A stretch of DNA of 64,000 nt. Source: Rossellomorea aquimaris (lineage in GTDB: Bacteria; Bacillota; Bacilli; Bacillales; Bacillaceae_B). The stretch lies in the NCBI RefSeq assembly GCF_003315075.1, contig NZ_QNRJ01000003.1, positions 62,001 to 126,000 of the forward strand, in the 5' to 3' direction. The notes below the pieces were generated by a model. It saw only the letters and a list, made by a program, of their open reading frames with translations, had not been told where the DNA came from and did not search any database. Of the stretch, positions 34,855-42,330 are shown one piece after another. How positions within the stretch are numbered: position 1 is the first letter of the stretch; the number at the start of each line of letters is the position of its first letter. Made by a program: the position numbers and the translations under genes.

Positions 34855-35181
34855 TCATCTGAGAGGTAAAGGTCGTAACAAAATCTTGATTGATTTAGGC
34901 ATCTTGTGTTCACTCTGAGCCTCTTTTAAATACTTGAACATTTGTTTGCCTGCAACAGAGTTGGCGGAATGAATCGTGATCCGTTCTGCAAATAGCTGCT
35001 TTTCCACCATGTAGTGTACAAGCATTAAGCCATTGCGGGTCTTGCTTTCTAAGTCATGATCCAATGAAAGATGAGCGATAGAAAAATTCAGAAGCAGGTC
35101 AATACATTCATCGATGTCTTTCGCGAGAATGTACCCTTGAGGACAGTGGCGGTAATCGTCTAAAAATACATTTACTGTCAT
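34855..35181 (-). CDS. cREC-type (cyclic-phosphate-processing receiver-like) domain protein
   Basis: A 108-aa stand-alone receiver-like protein. The motifs NVFLDDYRHCPQGY (residues 4-17), HLSLDHDLESKTRNG (38-52) and ITIHSANSVAGKQMF (69-83) match a divergent receiver-domain family named for predicted binding or processing of cyclic phosphates. The acidic pair DD and DHD mark a metal site. Function is not established. It is transcribed divergently from the HTH-F1beta fusion gene across a 295-bp region full of palindromes, suggesting shared control. Confidence 0.75.
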   Translation of the reverse strand: MTVNVFLDDYRHCPQGYILAKDIDECIDLLLNFSIAHLSLDHDLESKTRNGLMLVHYMVEKQLFAERITIHSANSVAGKQMFKYLKEAQSEHKMPKSIKILLRPLPLR

Positions 35182-35227
35182 ATTAATTCTTCTTTCGTCA
35201 TTTGACTTAATTTAAGCCTAACAGACA

Positions 35228-35280
35228 TTGACAAATACTTATATAGGTCAATAGTATGAACGTTACAAATATATTTGTAA
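35228..35280 (+). promoter_or_regulatory. Promoter and 18-bp palindrome in the cREC / HTH-F1beta intergenic region
   Basis: TTGACA (35228-35233) and TAGTAT (35252-35257), 18-bp spacer, direct transcription toward the HTH gene. The start region is overlapped by the perfect palindrome TTACAAATATATTTGTAA (35263-35280). TTGAC (35228) and GTCAA (35247-35251) also form an inverted pair. Confidence 0.5.
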
Positions 35281-35379
35281 TTTTTGTAGTATTATAGGGG
35301 TTAATCTTTATGAAATTATCAGGTGATAGAAGAAAATGACTATTTACTGCAAAGAGGTTTTTCACTTTTTATCTATATA

Positions 35380-35460
35380 TTACTCTATGAGGTAAAAAAA
35401 TTACGTTTAATGAAAAAACCTATTGCTTTTAGGAGTAAAGTATATTACTCTATAAAGTAA
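35380..35460 (+). promoter_or_regulatory. Paired TTACTC operators upstream of the HTH-F1beta gene
   Basis: TTACTCTATGAGGTAA (35380-35395) and TTACTCTATAAAGTAA (35445-35460) are near-identical 16-bp imperfect palindromes 65 bp apart. GAGTAA (35433-35438) with TTACTC (35445-35450) adds a third inverted pair. The last site abuts the ribosome binding site, so binding there would block the gene. Autoregulation by the encoded HTH protein is inferred. Confidence 0.6.
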
Positions 35461-35476
35461 GGAGGGGATATTTACC

Positions 35477-36526
35477 ATGAAAGAGAATTTAAGGTTGAAT
35501 GTTTCATTGCTGCGGCGGCGTGTACCCAATTTAACATCAGCTGCCAAAACAGTAGGGTTACGACCTGCAACGGTATCTAATCTATGTACCGGAAAAATTT
35601 CAGTGGGACGTGCCGAAGTGAAAACGATTGTAACTTTAGCGAATCTGGCCAATTGCACGCTGGATGAACTAATTATTCAAGGAGGGAAACTAACTATGAT
35701 TGAAACGGGAATCAAAACGCTCGATTTGTTTGCCCCGATTGTCCATGGAGGAACGAATGGATTCGTGGCGAGATCGCAGGTGGGTCAATTTGTTGTTTTA
35801 GCGGAAATGACGAAAGTGCTGAAAGAAAAAGGATATCAATCGATCTTATTGACGCCGGATAAAACCTATCCTGGTTTGAGTGACCTTGAAGGATTTGTTG
35901 ATGCGAAATGCCACTCGATTGATGATGCCTTTTCAGAAGTCAGCCTTATGGAGGAGAAAGACAGAATTCTCCTATATGTGGACCGTTCTTATATTGTCTC
36001 AGGGGAATTATATGAATTGAGGGAACGATTTGAAGGAGAGAGTTATCCAGAGATCACAACTATATTATTCGATCCCACCGGTGAAGCAGTGGATGAGGAT
36101 GACCCGTTCGGTCCCCTTGATACCTTATGTTACTTCGATATAGATCTCTCTACCCGGGGGATGTACCCAGCCATCCACCCCGTACAGTCGACATCGATTT
36201 TACTGGAAGATGACGCCATGGACTCAGGACACACGACTATTCATAAGAAAGCGAAGAAACTGCTAAGGCGCTACAAAGAAATCCGCGTCCTCTTGAATAC
36301 AATCGGTAAAGAAAAAATACCTGAAGCCGATCTCGATCTATTTCAGATAGGAGAACGACTGGAAGCCTACTTGAGCCAGCCATTCTACGTGGCAGAAGAA
36401 TTCACCCAAACAAAAGGGCAAAGCGTCCCAATCCAACAGACCATCCAAGACATTCATAAAATACTCCAAGGACAATACAACCACCTTGAACCAAAAGACC
36501 TCACTTACAAAGGTAAACTGGATTAG
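35477..36526 (+). CDS. XRE-type HTH domain fused to degenerate F1-ATPase beta-like domain
   Basis: A 349-aa protein. Residues 1-66 are a Cro/C1-like helix-turn-helix (LTSAAKTVGLRPATVSNLCTG). From Met74 the sequence follows the nucleotide-binding and C-terminal domains of F1-ATPase beta: ETGIKTLDLFAPIVHGG (76-92), DRILLYVD (162-169, Walker B position), GMYPAIHPVQSTS (228-240) and LSQPFYVAEEFT (about 293-304). The beta-barrel domain is absent. The P-loop GGAGVGKT is replaced by ARSQVGQF (98-105), losing Lys and Thr, and the catalytic GER segment reads DKT, so ATP hydrolysis is unlikely. AAGGAGGGG lies 9 nt before the ATG. An internal AAGGAGG precedes Met74. I know of no function for this architecture. 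Confidence 0.82.
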   Translation: MKENLRLNVSLLRRRVPNLTSAAKTVGLRPATVSNLCTGKISVGRAEVKTIVTLANLANCTLDELIIQGGKLTMIETGIKTLDLFAPIVHGGTNGFVARSQVGQFVVLAEMTKVLKEKGYQSILLTPDKTYPGLSDLEGFVDAKCHSIDDAFSEVSLMEEKDRILLYVDRSYIVSGELYELRERFEGESYPEITTILFDPTGEAVDEDDPFGPLDTLCYFDIDLSTRGMYPAIHPVQSTSILLEDDAMDSGHTTIHKKAKKLLRRYKEIRVLLNTIGKEKIPEADLDLFQIGERLEAYLSQPFYVAEEFTQTKGQSVPIQQTIQDIHKILQGQYNHLEPKDLTYKGKLD

Positions 36527-36538
36527 AAATTCACTTAA

Positions 36539-36575
36539 GGGACGGACCTCGACAGCAACCCTCGAGGTCCGTCCC
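36539..36575 (+). terminator. Hairpin after the HTH-F1beta gene
   Basis: GGGACGGACCTCGA (36539-36552) and TCGAGGTCCGTCCC (36562-36575) form a perfect 14-bp stem; a T-rich stretch follows only after 12 nt, so termination may be moderate. Confidence 0.65.
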
Positions 36576-36678
36576 TCTTCCGTTACTTTTTTCTTGATTT
36601 TGTGATAGATGAAAGAGGATTTACGAGAATTTTGTCGTATGTGTAAAGTAATGACTATATTTATTGGGAGACAAATCG

Positions 36679-37989
36679 ATGATTATCGAGAAATTATTAT
36701 TACATGTATTGATTATATTGGCTCCTGTTCTCATTCAAACTTCACTCCTTGAAAACCACAGGCTCGGTAAATCACCTGTTTTCATCGGTGTATTGCATGG
36801 GATTGCCGCGTTCATGTGTTTAATATTCGCTTATGAAAGTTTCGGATTGTATTGGGATTTCCGATACATTCCACTGGTTCTTTCAATGCTATATGGAGGG
36901 AGAAAAGCCGGGGTCATTGTTCTTGTGTTTATTTTAACCGCACGGGTCATCAATGGCGGGGATGCCATCATTTTTGGATTTGTAAGTGCGTTTCTTGCAG
37001 GGACCCTTCCTTTCCTGATTTCCAATCGATTCTGGACATTTCCACCAAAGAAACGGGTAACATTTGCCGTGTTACTTGGATTTTGGCCAGCGCTTGTGAT
37101 GCTGGGAATCCTTTTGTCTTTCGCATTCATCGCGGGAGTTCCTGTTTCGGGTAATAAAGAAATGGGCATCTACGTTCTGATATTCGGGGGCATCCAGGTA
37201 TTAGGGGTCGGTGTGGCTGCACAACTCAATGAGTGGATGATTGAGAAACGATTGCTTCGTGAAGAGATCCTGAAATCTGAAAAGCTCAATACATTGGGAG
37301 AACTTGCTGCTTCCATTGCTCATGAAGTGCGCAATCCTCTAACCGTCGTCAAAGGATTCCTTCAATTAATGAAGAAGCAAGTGACAGGGACTCATGATGA
37401 ATATTTGAAAATCGTATTGAGCGAGTTAGGCAGGGCAGAGGAAATCATTAATGATTATTTGAATTTTGCTAAGCCAGAGTTCGAAAAGATCGAGAAAATC
37501 AATGTGAAAGAAGTTCTCTCGGATGTCACGGTCCTCCTGAATGCGTATGCCCTCAAAGAGGGTGTTTACCTTGAAGCGGACCTGAAAGAGGATGGATTTC
37601 TTTTGACAGATCGGAATAAGTTGAAACAAGCATTCGTCAATATTATAAAGAATGCCATTGAAGCGACTCCGCCTCAAGGAAACGTTAGCGTGAATTTAGA
37701 AGTCACCCATACACAAGCCATCATCACGGTGGAAGACACAGGAAAAGGGATGACTAAAGACCAAATCTCAAGGATTGGCACCTTGTTTTTCACAACAAAG
37801 GTCCAAGGTACCGGATTAGGAACTTCGGTATCCTTGCGCATCATCGAAGCCATGGGTGGTCATATCCATTATTCAAGCATTGTGAATAAAGGAACGGTCG
37901 TTACGATCGATCTTCCATTAAATGGTGATAAGGTTGCAAAATTTGATTCCAATTTCCCCAATACATATATGAACAACCCAAACGCTTAG
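36679..37989 (+). CDS. Sporulation-type sensor histidine kinase (KinB-like)
   Basis: A 436-aa membrane kinase. Residues 1-190 hold six hydrophobic segments of the 5TM-LYT type found in KinB. The HisKA domain has ASIAHEVRNPLTVVKGFLQL with His215 as phospho-acceptor; the ATPase domain shows the N box FVNIIKNAIEATPP, G1 DTGKGM and G2 GTGLGTSVS. KinB feeds phosphate to Spo0F in the sporulation phosphorelay. No kapB-like lipoprotein gene is adjacent, unlike B. subtilis. ATG 36679 has GGGAG 9 nt upstream; the TTG at 36664 is less likely. No response regulator gene is adjacent, i.e. an orphan kinase as expected for the phosphorelay. Confidence 0.88.
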   Translation: MIIEKLLLHVLIILAPVLIQTSLLENHRLGKSPVFIGVLHGIAAFMCLIFAYESFGLYWDFRYIPLVLSMLYGGRKAGVIVLVFILTARVINGGDAIIFGFVSAFLAGTLPFLISNRFWTFPPKKRVTFAVLLGFWPALVMLGILLSFAFIAGVPVSGNKEMGIYVLIFGGIQVLGVGVAAQLNEWMIEKRLLREEILKSEKLNTLGELAASIAHEVRNPLTVVKGFLQLMKKQVTGTHDEYLKIVLSELGRAEEIINDYLNFAKPEFEKIEKINVKEVLSDVTVLLNAYALKEGVYLEADLKEDGFLLTDRNKLKQAFVNIIKNAIEATPPQGNVSVNLEVTHTQAIITVEDTGKGMTKDQISRIGTLFFTTKVQGTGLGTSVSLRIIEAMGGHIHYSSIVNKGTVVTIDLPLNGDKVAKFDSNFPNTYMNNPNA

Positions 37990-38011
37990 GAAAATCACTA
38001 AGTGTTTTTTT
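37982..38011 (+). terminator. Terminator overlapping the kinase stop codon
   Basis: ACGCTTAG (37982-37989) pairs with CTAAGTGT (37998-38005; one G-T pair), followed by T6. Confidence 0.75.
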
Positions 38012-38040
38012 ATGGAACAACAAGACAAAATAAAAATGAT

Positions 38041-38640
38041 TCAACTCCATTTCCCGTACATACGTTCCATGATAGGATAGAAGATATGAATAATAAAACC
38101 AAGCGTACAGGCGACAATCACCGTGCCGATGCCAACCGCTCCATGAAACAGCATGGCTAACGTAATGGCAATCGCTTCGTTCAATAAACGGGAATTACGT
38201 AAATTCAAACCGAACCGTCTATGAATCGCGACCATAAATGTATCCATGGGGCTTGAAGGAAGCTTGGCTTGAAGATAAATGGAGATTCCGATGCCGAGTA
38301 GCAATATACCTGTCAGCACGAGAGACAATTGCTGAAAGAATCCGGACGGTTCAAGGGTTTCAAGACCGATCGTGATCCAATAATCAACCATCATCCCGAT
38401 GACGAAGATGGAAAGTGCAGCTAACCATTGAATGGGCTTTCTCAATAACAGAGCGTTTATACAGATGAGAATACATCCATTGATGAAGATGCATGTCCCG
38501 ATGGAAAGGTTGAACAAAGTAGATTCACCAACGGCCAGTGCATCCCAGGGAGCCGCCCCCAAATCACCTTTAATAATAAGAGAAACTCCTAATGATAATG
38601 CCAGTAATCCTATACTGTAAAAAATGAATCTTGCCTTCAT
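38041..38640 (-). CDS. yczE: YczE/YyaS/YitT family membrane protein
   Basis: A 199-aa membrane protein with five to six TM segments. Typical family text is LALSLGVSLIIKGDLGAAPWDAL at the N-terminus (positions 13-35, split by the GDLGAAPWD loop) and the C-terminal half-repeat AKLPSSPMDTFMVAIHRRFG with SSPMD mirroring AAPWD. In B. subtilis YczE is needed for antibiotic (surfactin/bacillaene) production, but its mechanism is unknown. It is monocistronic and converges on the kinase gene. Confidence 0.85.
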   Translation of the reverse strand: MKARFIFYSIGLLALSLGVSLIIKGDLGAAPWDALAVGESTLFNLSIGTCIFINGCILICINALLLRKPIQWLAALSIFVIGMMVDYWITIGLETLEPSGFFQQLSLVLTGILLLGIGISIYLQAKLPSSPMDTFMVAIHRRFGLNLRNSRLLNEAIAITLAMLFHGAVGIGTVIVACTLGFIIHIFYPIMERMYGKWS

Positions 38641-38740
38641 TCCCCGAATCCTCCGTTCGAAAAAGCTTGTCTAATATATATGTTCACTGAAAAAAATTAG
38701 AATGATAATTTGTGTGGGAAAGCCAGAGGTGAAACGTCAC

Positions 38741-41029
38741 ATGAAGAAAACGTTCAAGATTTCAATAAGGGAATTAGTAGAGTTCGTATATAAAGAAGGA
38801 AGCATAGATGTCAGGTTTCAAGCCCGTTCTTCCATGACCATCGGAACCAAGCTTCATCAAAAACTACAGAAAGAATACAAAGAAGGTGATGAGAAAGAAG
38901 TCTTTCTAAAAGGAGAAAGAGCGGTGGAGGATATTGTCTATCAACTGGAAGGCCGCTGTGATGGGATCCATTATGAAAACGGGGAAGTAATCGTAGAAGA
39001 AATTAAATCAACGGCAAGAACAATAGCTCAGATCGAAGAAGGTGCCCGTGTCCACTGGGCACAAGGTGAATGCTATGCCTACTTATTGGCAAAAGAAAGG
39101 CAGTTAAAGGGTATTGGCGTGCAGCTCACGTACATAGAGGTAGAATCTGAAAAAACGAAGTCTTTCACCCGTACTTATACAATGGAAGAGCTCCAACACA
39201 TCGTTGACGAGACCCTGGTTGCTTATACTCCATTTGCTTCACTTATACTCAGCAATCAGGAAAACCGAATAAAGAGTATTCCAGACCTGGTATTTCCTTA
39301 TCCAACTTATCGAAAAGGGCAAAAAAACCTTGCCGGTGCTGTCTATAAAACGGTTACTGAATCCAAATCTTTGTATGCGAATGCTCCGACGGGAACAGGG
39401 AAAACCATTTCGACCTTATTCCCGACGATTAAAGCGATGGAGAAAGGACTTTCAAAGTGGTTTTATGTGACAGCCAAGACGATTACCCGTACTGTCGCAG
39501 AGGAGGCGCTGGCTCTTTTAGAACGGGAAGGGTTATCACACAGGGCGATTACCATTACAGCAAAAGACAAAATCTGTTTTCAGGAAGAAACGATTTGTCA
39601 GAAAGAATATTGTGAATTTGCGAATGGCTATTATGATCGAATTAACGGCGCGCTCATTGATATATTAACGCAAGAAACCATCCTCACACGTCCAATCGTT
39701 GAAACATACGCCAGGAAGCACCGGGTATGCCCGTTTGAATTTTCAATCGACCTTTCCTATATAGTGGACGGTGTCATCTGTGATTATAACTACATCTTCG
39801 ACCCGAAGGTTTCATTAAAAAGAATGAGTGATGAAGGGAAGAAAAAGACGACTCTACTCATTGATGAAGCACATAATCTTGTTGGCAGGGGACGGGAAAT
39901 GTATTCAGCCACCCTGAGGAAGTCCGATTTTTTAGAAATCAAAAGAAAGTATCCGGAATATGTGGACTTGAAGCAAAGCGTTGCCGAGGTTAATAAGCAG
40001 TTCCTCCGTTTGGAAAAAGAACAAGGAGAGGATGTGCGTAATAAGTTGGATGCAGAGTTAGTGGATGAGGTGCAAAGTTTTGTTGAGATAGCAGAAAAAT
40101 ACTTGGGAGAAGCGGAAGAGGATTGGTCTGAGGACTTTCTTCAATTGTACTTTGATGCATTACATTTTGTGAGGATTTCCAACCTCTTTTCTGATGAACA
40201 TCGCTTTGTGATCGATCAAACGCCTAAAGGTGTAGAAGTAAAACTATTTTGCATTGATCCTTCAAAGCTTATTAAACAAATAACGAGGTCGTTTCGATCT
40301 TCCGTATTTTTCTCAGCCACGCTTCACCCCTTTTCGTACTATTTTCAGCAACTGGGTGGGTGTGAAGAGGATTATCGGTTTCTGATTCCTTCACCATTTG
40401 AAAAAGAACAATGGCAGGTTGGGATCCATCCGATTTCAACCCGTTTTAAGGACAGAGAAAGAACCCTTTCCTCGATTACACGTTCCATTACAGAAGCTTT
40501 CAATGAGAATAAAGGGAATTATCTGGTCTTCTTTTCATCGTACGCCTATATGCGGGAAGCCTTCGAGGAAATGATTAAGGAAGGAATGAATGCAGAATTC
40601 ATCATCCAGGAGCCTAATATGAAAGAAGCAGACAGAGAGAAATTTTTAAACGAGTATCAAAGCGACAGAGACCGTCCGGTTATTGGATTTGCCGTATTGG
40701 GAGGCATCTTCTCAGAGGGTATCGATCTGAAAGGAGATCGATTAAAGGGTGTAATTGTTGTAGGAGTAGGGCTGCCTCAGCCAAGCAGGGATCATGAAAT
40801 CATTAAGGACTATTTTAATGAACGGGGGTTAAATGGATTCGATCATGCGTATGTCTACCCGGGATTAAATAAAGTCTTTCAATCCGGGGGAAGACTGATC
40901 CGTTCAGAGGAGGATACGGGAGTCCTCAGATTGATCGACGATCGCTATCTGTCACCGAAATACCAGTCATTACTGCTTGAAGAATGGAAGGATTATCGAA
41001 TCATACATGAAAAAAGACCGCTGGTATAG
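38741..41029 (+). CDS. XPD/DinG-like Fe-S helicase with N-terminal PD-(D/E)XK nuclease domain
   Basis: A 762-aa superfamily-2 DNA helicase. Residues about 20-140 look like a Cas4/RecB-type nuclease domain (TIGTKLHQKLQ, LEGRCDGI, VIVEEIKST, WAQGECYAYLLA). Helicase motifs follow: Walker A APTGTGKTIS (about 215-225), an Fe-S cluster insert with cysteines near 278, 285, 290 and 329, DEAH box LLIDEAHNL near 373, FFSATLHP, LVFFSSYAYM and the final QSGGRLIRSEED. It probably acts in DNA repair or replication restart. The start at 38741 has AGAGGTG 9 nt upstream. It is monocistronic. DinG itself has an exonuclease of another fold, so this is a different fusion. Confidence 0.85.
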   Translation: MKKTFKISIRELVEFVYKEGSIDVRFQARSSMTIGTKLHQKLQKEYKEGDEKEVFLKGERAVEDIVYQLEGRCDGIHYENGEVIVEEIKSTARTIAQIEEGARVHWAQGECYAYLLAKERQLKGIGVQLTYIEVESEKTKSFTRTYTMEELQHIVDETLVAYTPFASLILSNQENRIKSIPDLVFPYPTYRKGQKNLAGAVYKTVTESKSLYANAPTGTGKTISTLFPTIKAMEKGLSKWFYVTAKTITRTVAEEALALLEREGLSHRAITITAKDKICFQEETICQKEYCEFANGYYDRINGALIDILTQETILTRPIVETYARKHRVCPFEFSIDLSYIVDGVICDYNYIFDPKVSLKRMSDEGKKKTTLLIDEAHNLVGRGREMYSATLRKSDFLEIKRKYPEYVDLKQSVAEVNKQFLRLEKEQGEDVRNKLDAELVDEVQSFVEIAEKYLGEAEEDWSEDFLQLYFDALHFVRISNLFSDEHRFVIDQTPKGVEVKLFCIDPSKLIKQITRSFRSSVFFSATLHPFSYYFQQLGGCEEDYRFLIPSPFEKEQWQVGIHPISTRFKDRERTLSSITRSITEAFNENKGNYLVFFSSYAYMREAFEEMIKEGMNAEFIIQEPNMKEADREKFLNEYQSDRDRPVIGFAVLGGIFSEGIDLKGDRLKGVIVVGVGLPQPSRDHEIIKDYFNERGLNGFDHAYVYPGLNKVFQSGGRLIRSEEDTGVLRLIDDRYLSPKYQSLLLEEWKDYRIIHEKRPLV

Positions 41030-41038
41030 CGGTCTTTT
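41012..41038. terminator. Convergent terminator after helicase gene
   Basis: AAAAGACCGCT (41012-41022) and AGCGGTCTTTT (41028-41038), 5-nt loop; overlaps the helicase stop codon. Confidence 0.88.
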
Positions 41039-41046
41039 CCGTGTAT

Positions 41047-41484
41047 TTAGTTAAAAGAAGGATCCTTTAGTAAGCGATCGAATTCTTCCAGGTGATGGGT
41101 TTCATCTGCAATCATGTCATCCAGCTTGATGCTAAGCTCAACAAGACCCAATTCCTCAGCTTGCTCTTTACGTATTTTATAGCGTTCGATTGTATTAGCC
41201 TCAGCTTTACGGCCTTCCTCTAACATTTCCTTCACATTATCTGTTTGTTTCACGGCAGCCGGAGTGGTCGTCGGATCTCCGCCCAATGTTTTAATTTTTT
41301 CCGCTAAGTATAAAGCATGTCCCTGTTCATCCGGGATCTCCTCTTCGAAGAAAGGCTTTAAGATTTGACGGTATAAGCCGCTCACGACAGCAGCGTAATT
41401 TGTGTAAAGAATAACTGCAGCATATTCATTCGATAAATCTTCATTTAATCCATCGATTAATTCTTTTAATTTTGCTTCATCCAT
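41047..41484 (-). CDS. Ferritin-like diiron protein (bacterioferritin/Dps-like)
   Basis: A 145-aa four-helix-bundle protein. Putative diiron ligands are in EDLSNEYAAVILYTNYA (Glu near 20), EEEIPDEQGHALYLAEKI (Glu/His near 49-56), GRKAEANTIERYKIR (Glu near 97) and DDMIADETHHLEEFDRLL (Glu/His near 127-130). Likely iron storage or peroxide detoxification, from family. Start ATG 41484 follows AAAGGGTGG; the upstream reading from 41541 has no ribosome binding site. Confidence 0.82.
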   Translation of the reverse strand: MDEAKLKELIDGLNEDLSNEYAAVILYTNYAAVVSGLYRQILKPFFEEEIPDEQGHALYLAEKIKTLGGDPTTTPAAVKQTDNVKEMLEEGRKAEANTIERYKIRKEQAEELGLVELSIKLDDMIADETHHLEEFDRLLKDPSFN

Positions 41485-41631
41485 TTGAATACCACCCTTT
41501 TGTTTATTGTTATATAAAGTATTTACCCGGCAAAGTGACAAATAAACATTCTGAAAGTAATCGAATGCCCTTCAAATATTTTGCCTTGAAATGGGGATTC
41601 TAATTCTATAAAAGTCAGAGGAGGGATGAGA

Positions 41632-41787
41632 ATGTCTAAACAGGGAAAGAAAAGTATGGACCAAACATCAGAACAGTTGGCAAAGCAAAAGGCCAAGAAT
41701 GATGTGGAATTCGGAACTGATATTCAGGTGGGGAATTCAAAAGGCCAAAGTCAGAAAAAAAGTGGCAAACAAGTAAATAAAAAATAA
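41632..41787 (+). CDS. Gamma-type small acid-soluble spore protein-like peptide
   Basis: A 51-aa Lys/Gln-rich hydrophilic peptide: SEQLAKQKAKNDVEFGTDIQ resembles the repeat of gamma-type SASP (AQQVRKQN...EFGTEFA). B. subtilis SspE has more such repeats; this has one. GAGGAGGG lies 6 nt before ATG 41632. In spores such proteins are an amino acid reserve degraded by Gpr at germination. It was recognised from composition and motif, so the family call is tentative. Confidence 0.65.
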   Translation: MSKQGKKSMDQTSEQLAKQKAKNDVEFGTDIQVGNSKGQSQKKSGKQVNKK

Positions 41788-41848
41788 ATGACGAATATCT
41801 TTTTCCCCGGAAGAAAAACCTATATGTAGAACCAGGAGGTGTAAAGGC

Positions 41849-42088
41849 ATGAGAATTGGTGTTGAACAATCCTTACAAAACGTCGTGCAAGCCTTACGTG
41901 AAAAGGGGCATGACGTCGTTGAACTAAAACAGGAAACAGACGCAAACGGCTGTGACTGCTGCGTAGTGACAGGAATGGATTCCAATGTAATGGGGATTCA
42001 AAACGTAGCTACTCAAGGATCTGTGATCGAAGCAAGTGGACTAAGTGCTGATGAAGTATGTCAGCAAGTTGAGAGCAGGTTACAATAG
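41849..42088 (+). CDS. ykuS: YkuS family protein (UPF0180)
   Basis: A 79-aa cytosolic protein: [20 protein letters not shown], then [17 protein letters not shown] and [18 protein letters not shown], matching YkuS/UPF0180 in length and order. The CDCC cluster suggests metal or redox chemistry, but the family has no known function. AGGAGG precedes the ATG. It follows the SASP-like gene by 61 bp and may be cotranscribed. Confidence 0.9.
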   Translation: MRIGVEQSLQNVVQALREKGHDVVELKQETDANGCDCCVVTGMDSNVMGIQNVATQGSVIEASGLSADEVCQQVESRLQ

Positions 42089-42107
42089 TAAAAAACCAGT
42101 GTAGTGC

Positions 42108-42139
42108 AAAAAGAACAGTCTTTGGTGGCTGTTCTTTTT
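42108..42139 (+). terminator. Terminator after ykuS
   Basis: AAAAAGAACAG (42108-42118) pairs with CTGTTCTTTTT (42129-42139). Confidence 0.85.
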
Positions 42140-42171
42140 CAGTAGCATAGTAATAAGAAGGGTGAGTGCAC

Positions 42172-42313
42172 GATTTTTGGCTCATTCGAGTGAAACGTCC
42201 GTTTCACTCTCCTTTCAGCAAAGCTGAAAGGTCGCCATAACGAAAAGAACCCCCGGCATAAATGCATTTATGCCGGGGGTTCTTTTCGTTATGGCGGAAA
42301 TGAGCCAAAAATC
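42172..42313. repeat. Four-way-junction palindromic repeat, copy 2
   Basis: The 15-bp outer stem GATTTTTGGCTCATT (42172-42186) pairs with 42299-42313. Inside are GAGTGAAACG/CGTTTCACTC (42188-42209), CCTTTCAGC/GCTGAAAGG (42211-42231) and a perfect stem of about 31-32 bp (42233-42264 with 42265-42296). The outer stem and first two hairpins are nearly identical to 767-909; the third arm differs at about half its positions yet pairs fully. It lies between convergent ykuS and ispA. Confidence 0.9.
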
Positions 42314-42330
42314 AACCAGTATAAAGTCCT

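Noticed and set aside
35228-35257. Second, opposing promoter for the cREC gene sharing the TTGAC/GTCAA inverted pair
   Set aside because: The minus-strand TTGACC has no acceptable -10 sequence at 16-18 bp.
35310-35339. Nine-codon leader peptide (MKLSGDRRK) upstream of the HTH-F1beta gene
   Set aside because: A GGGG box precedes it, but so short a frame is expected by chance and no attenuator hairpin accompanies it.
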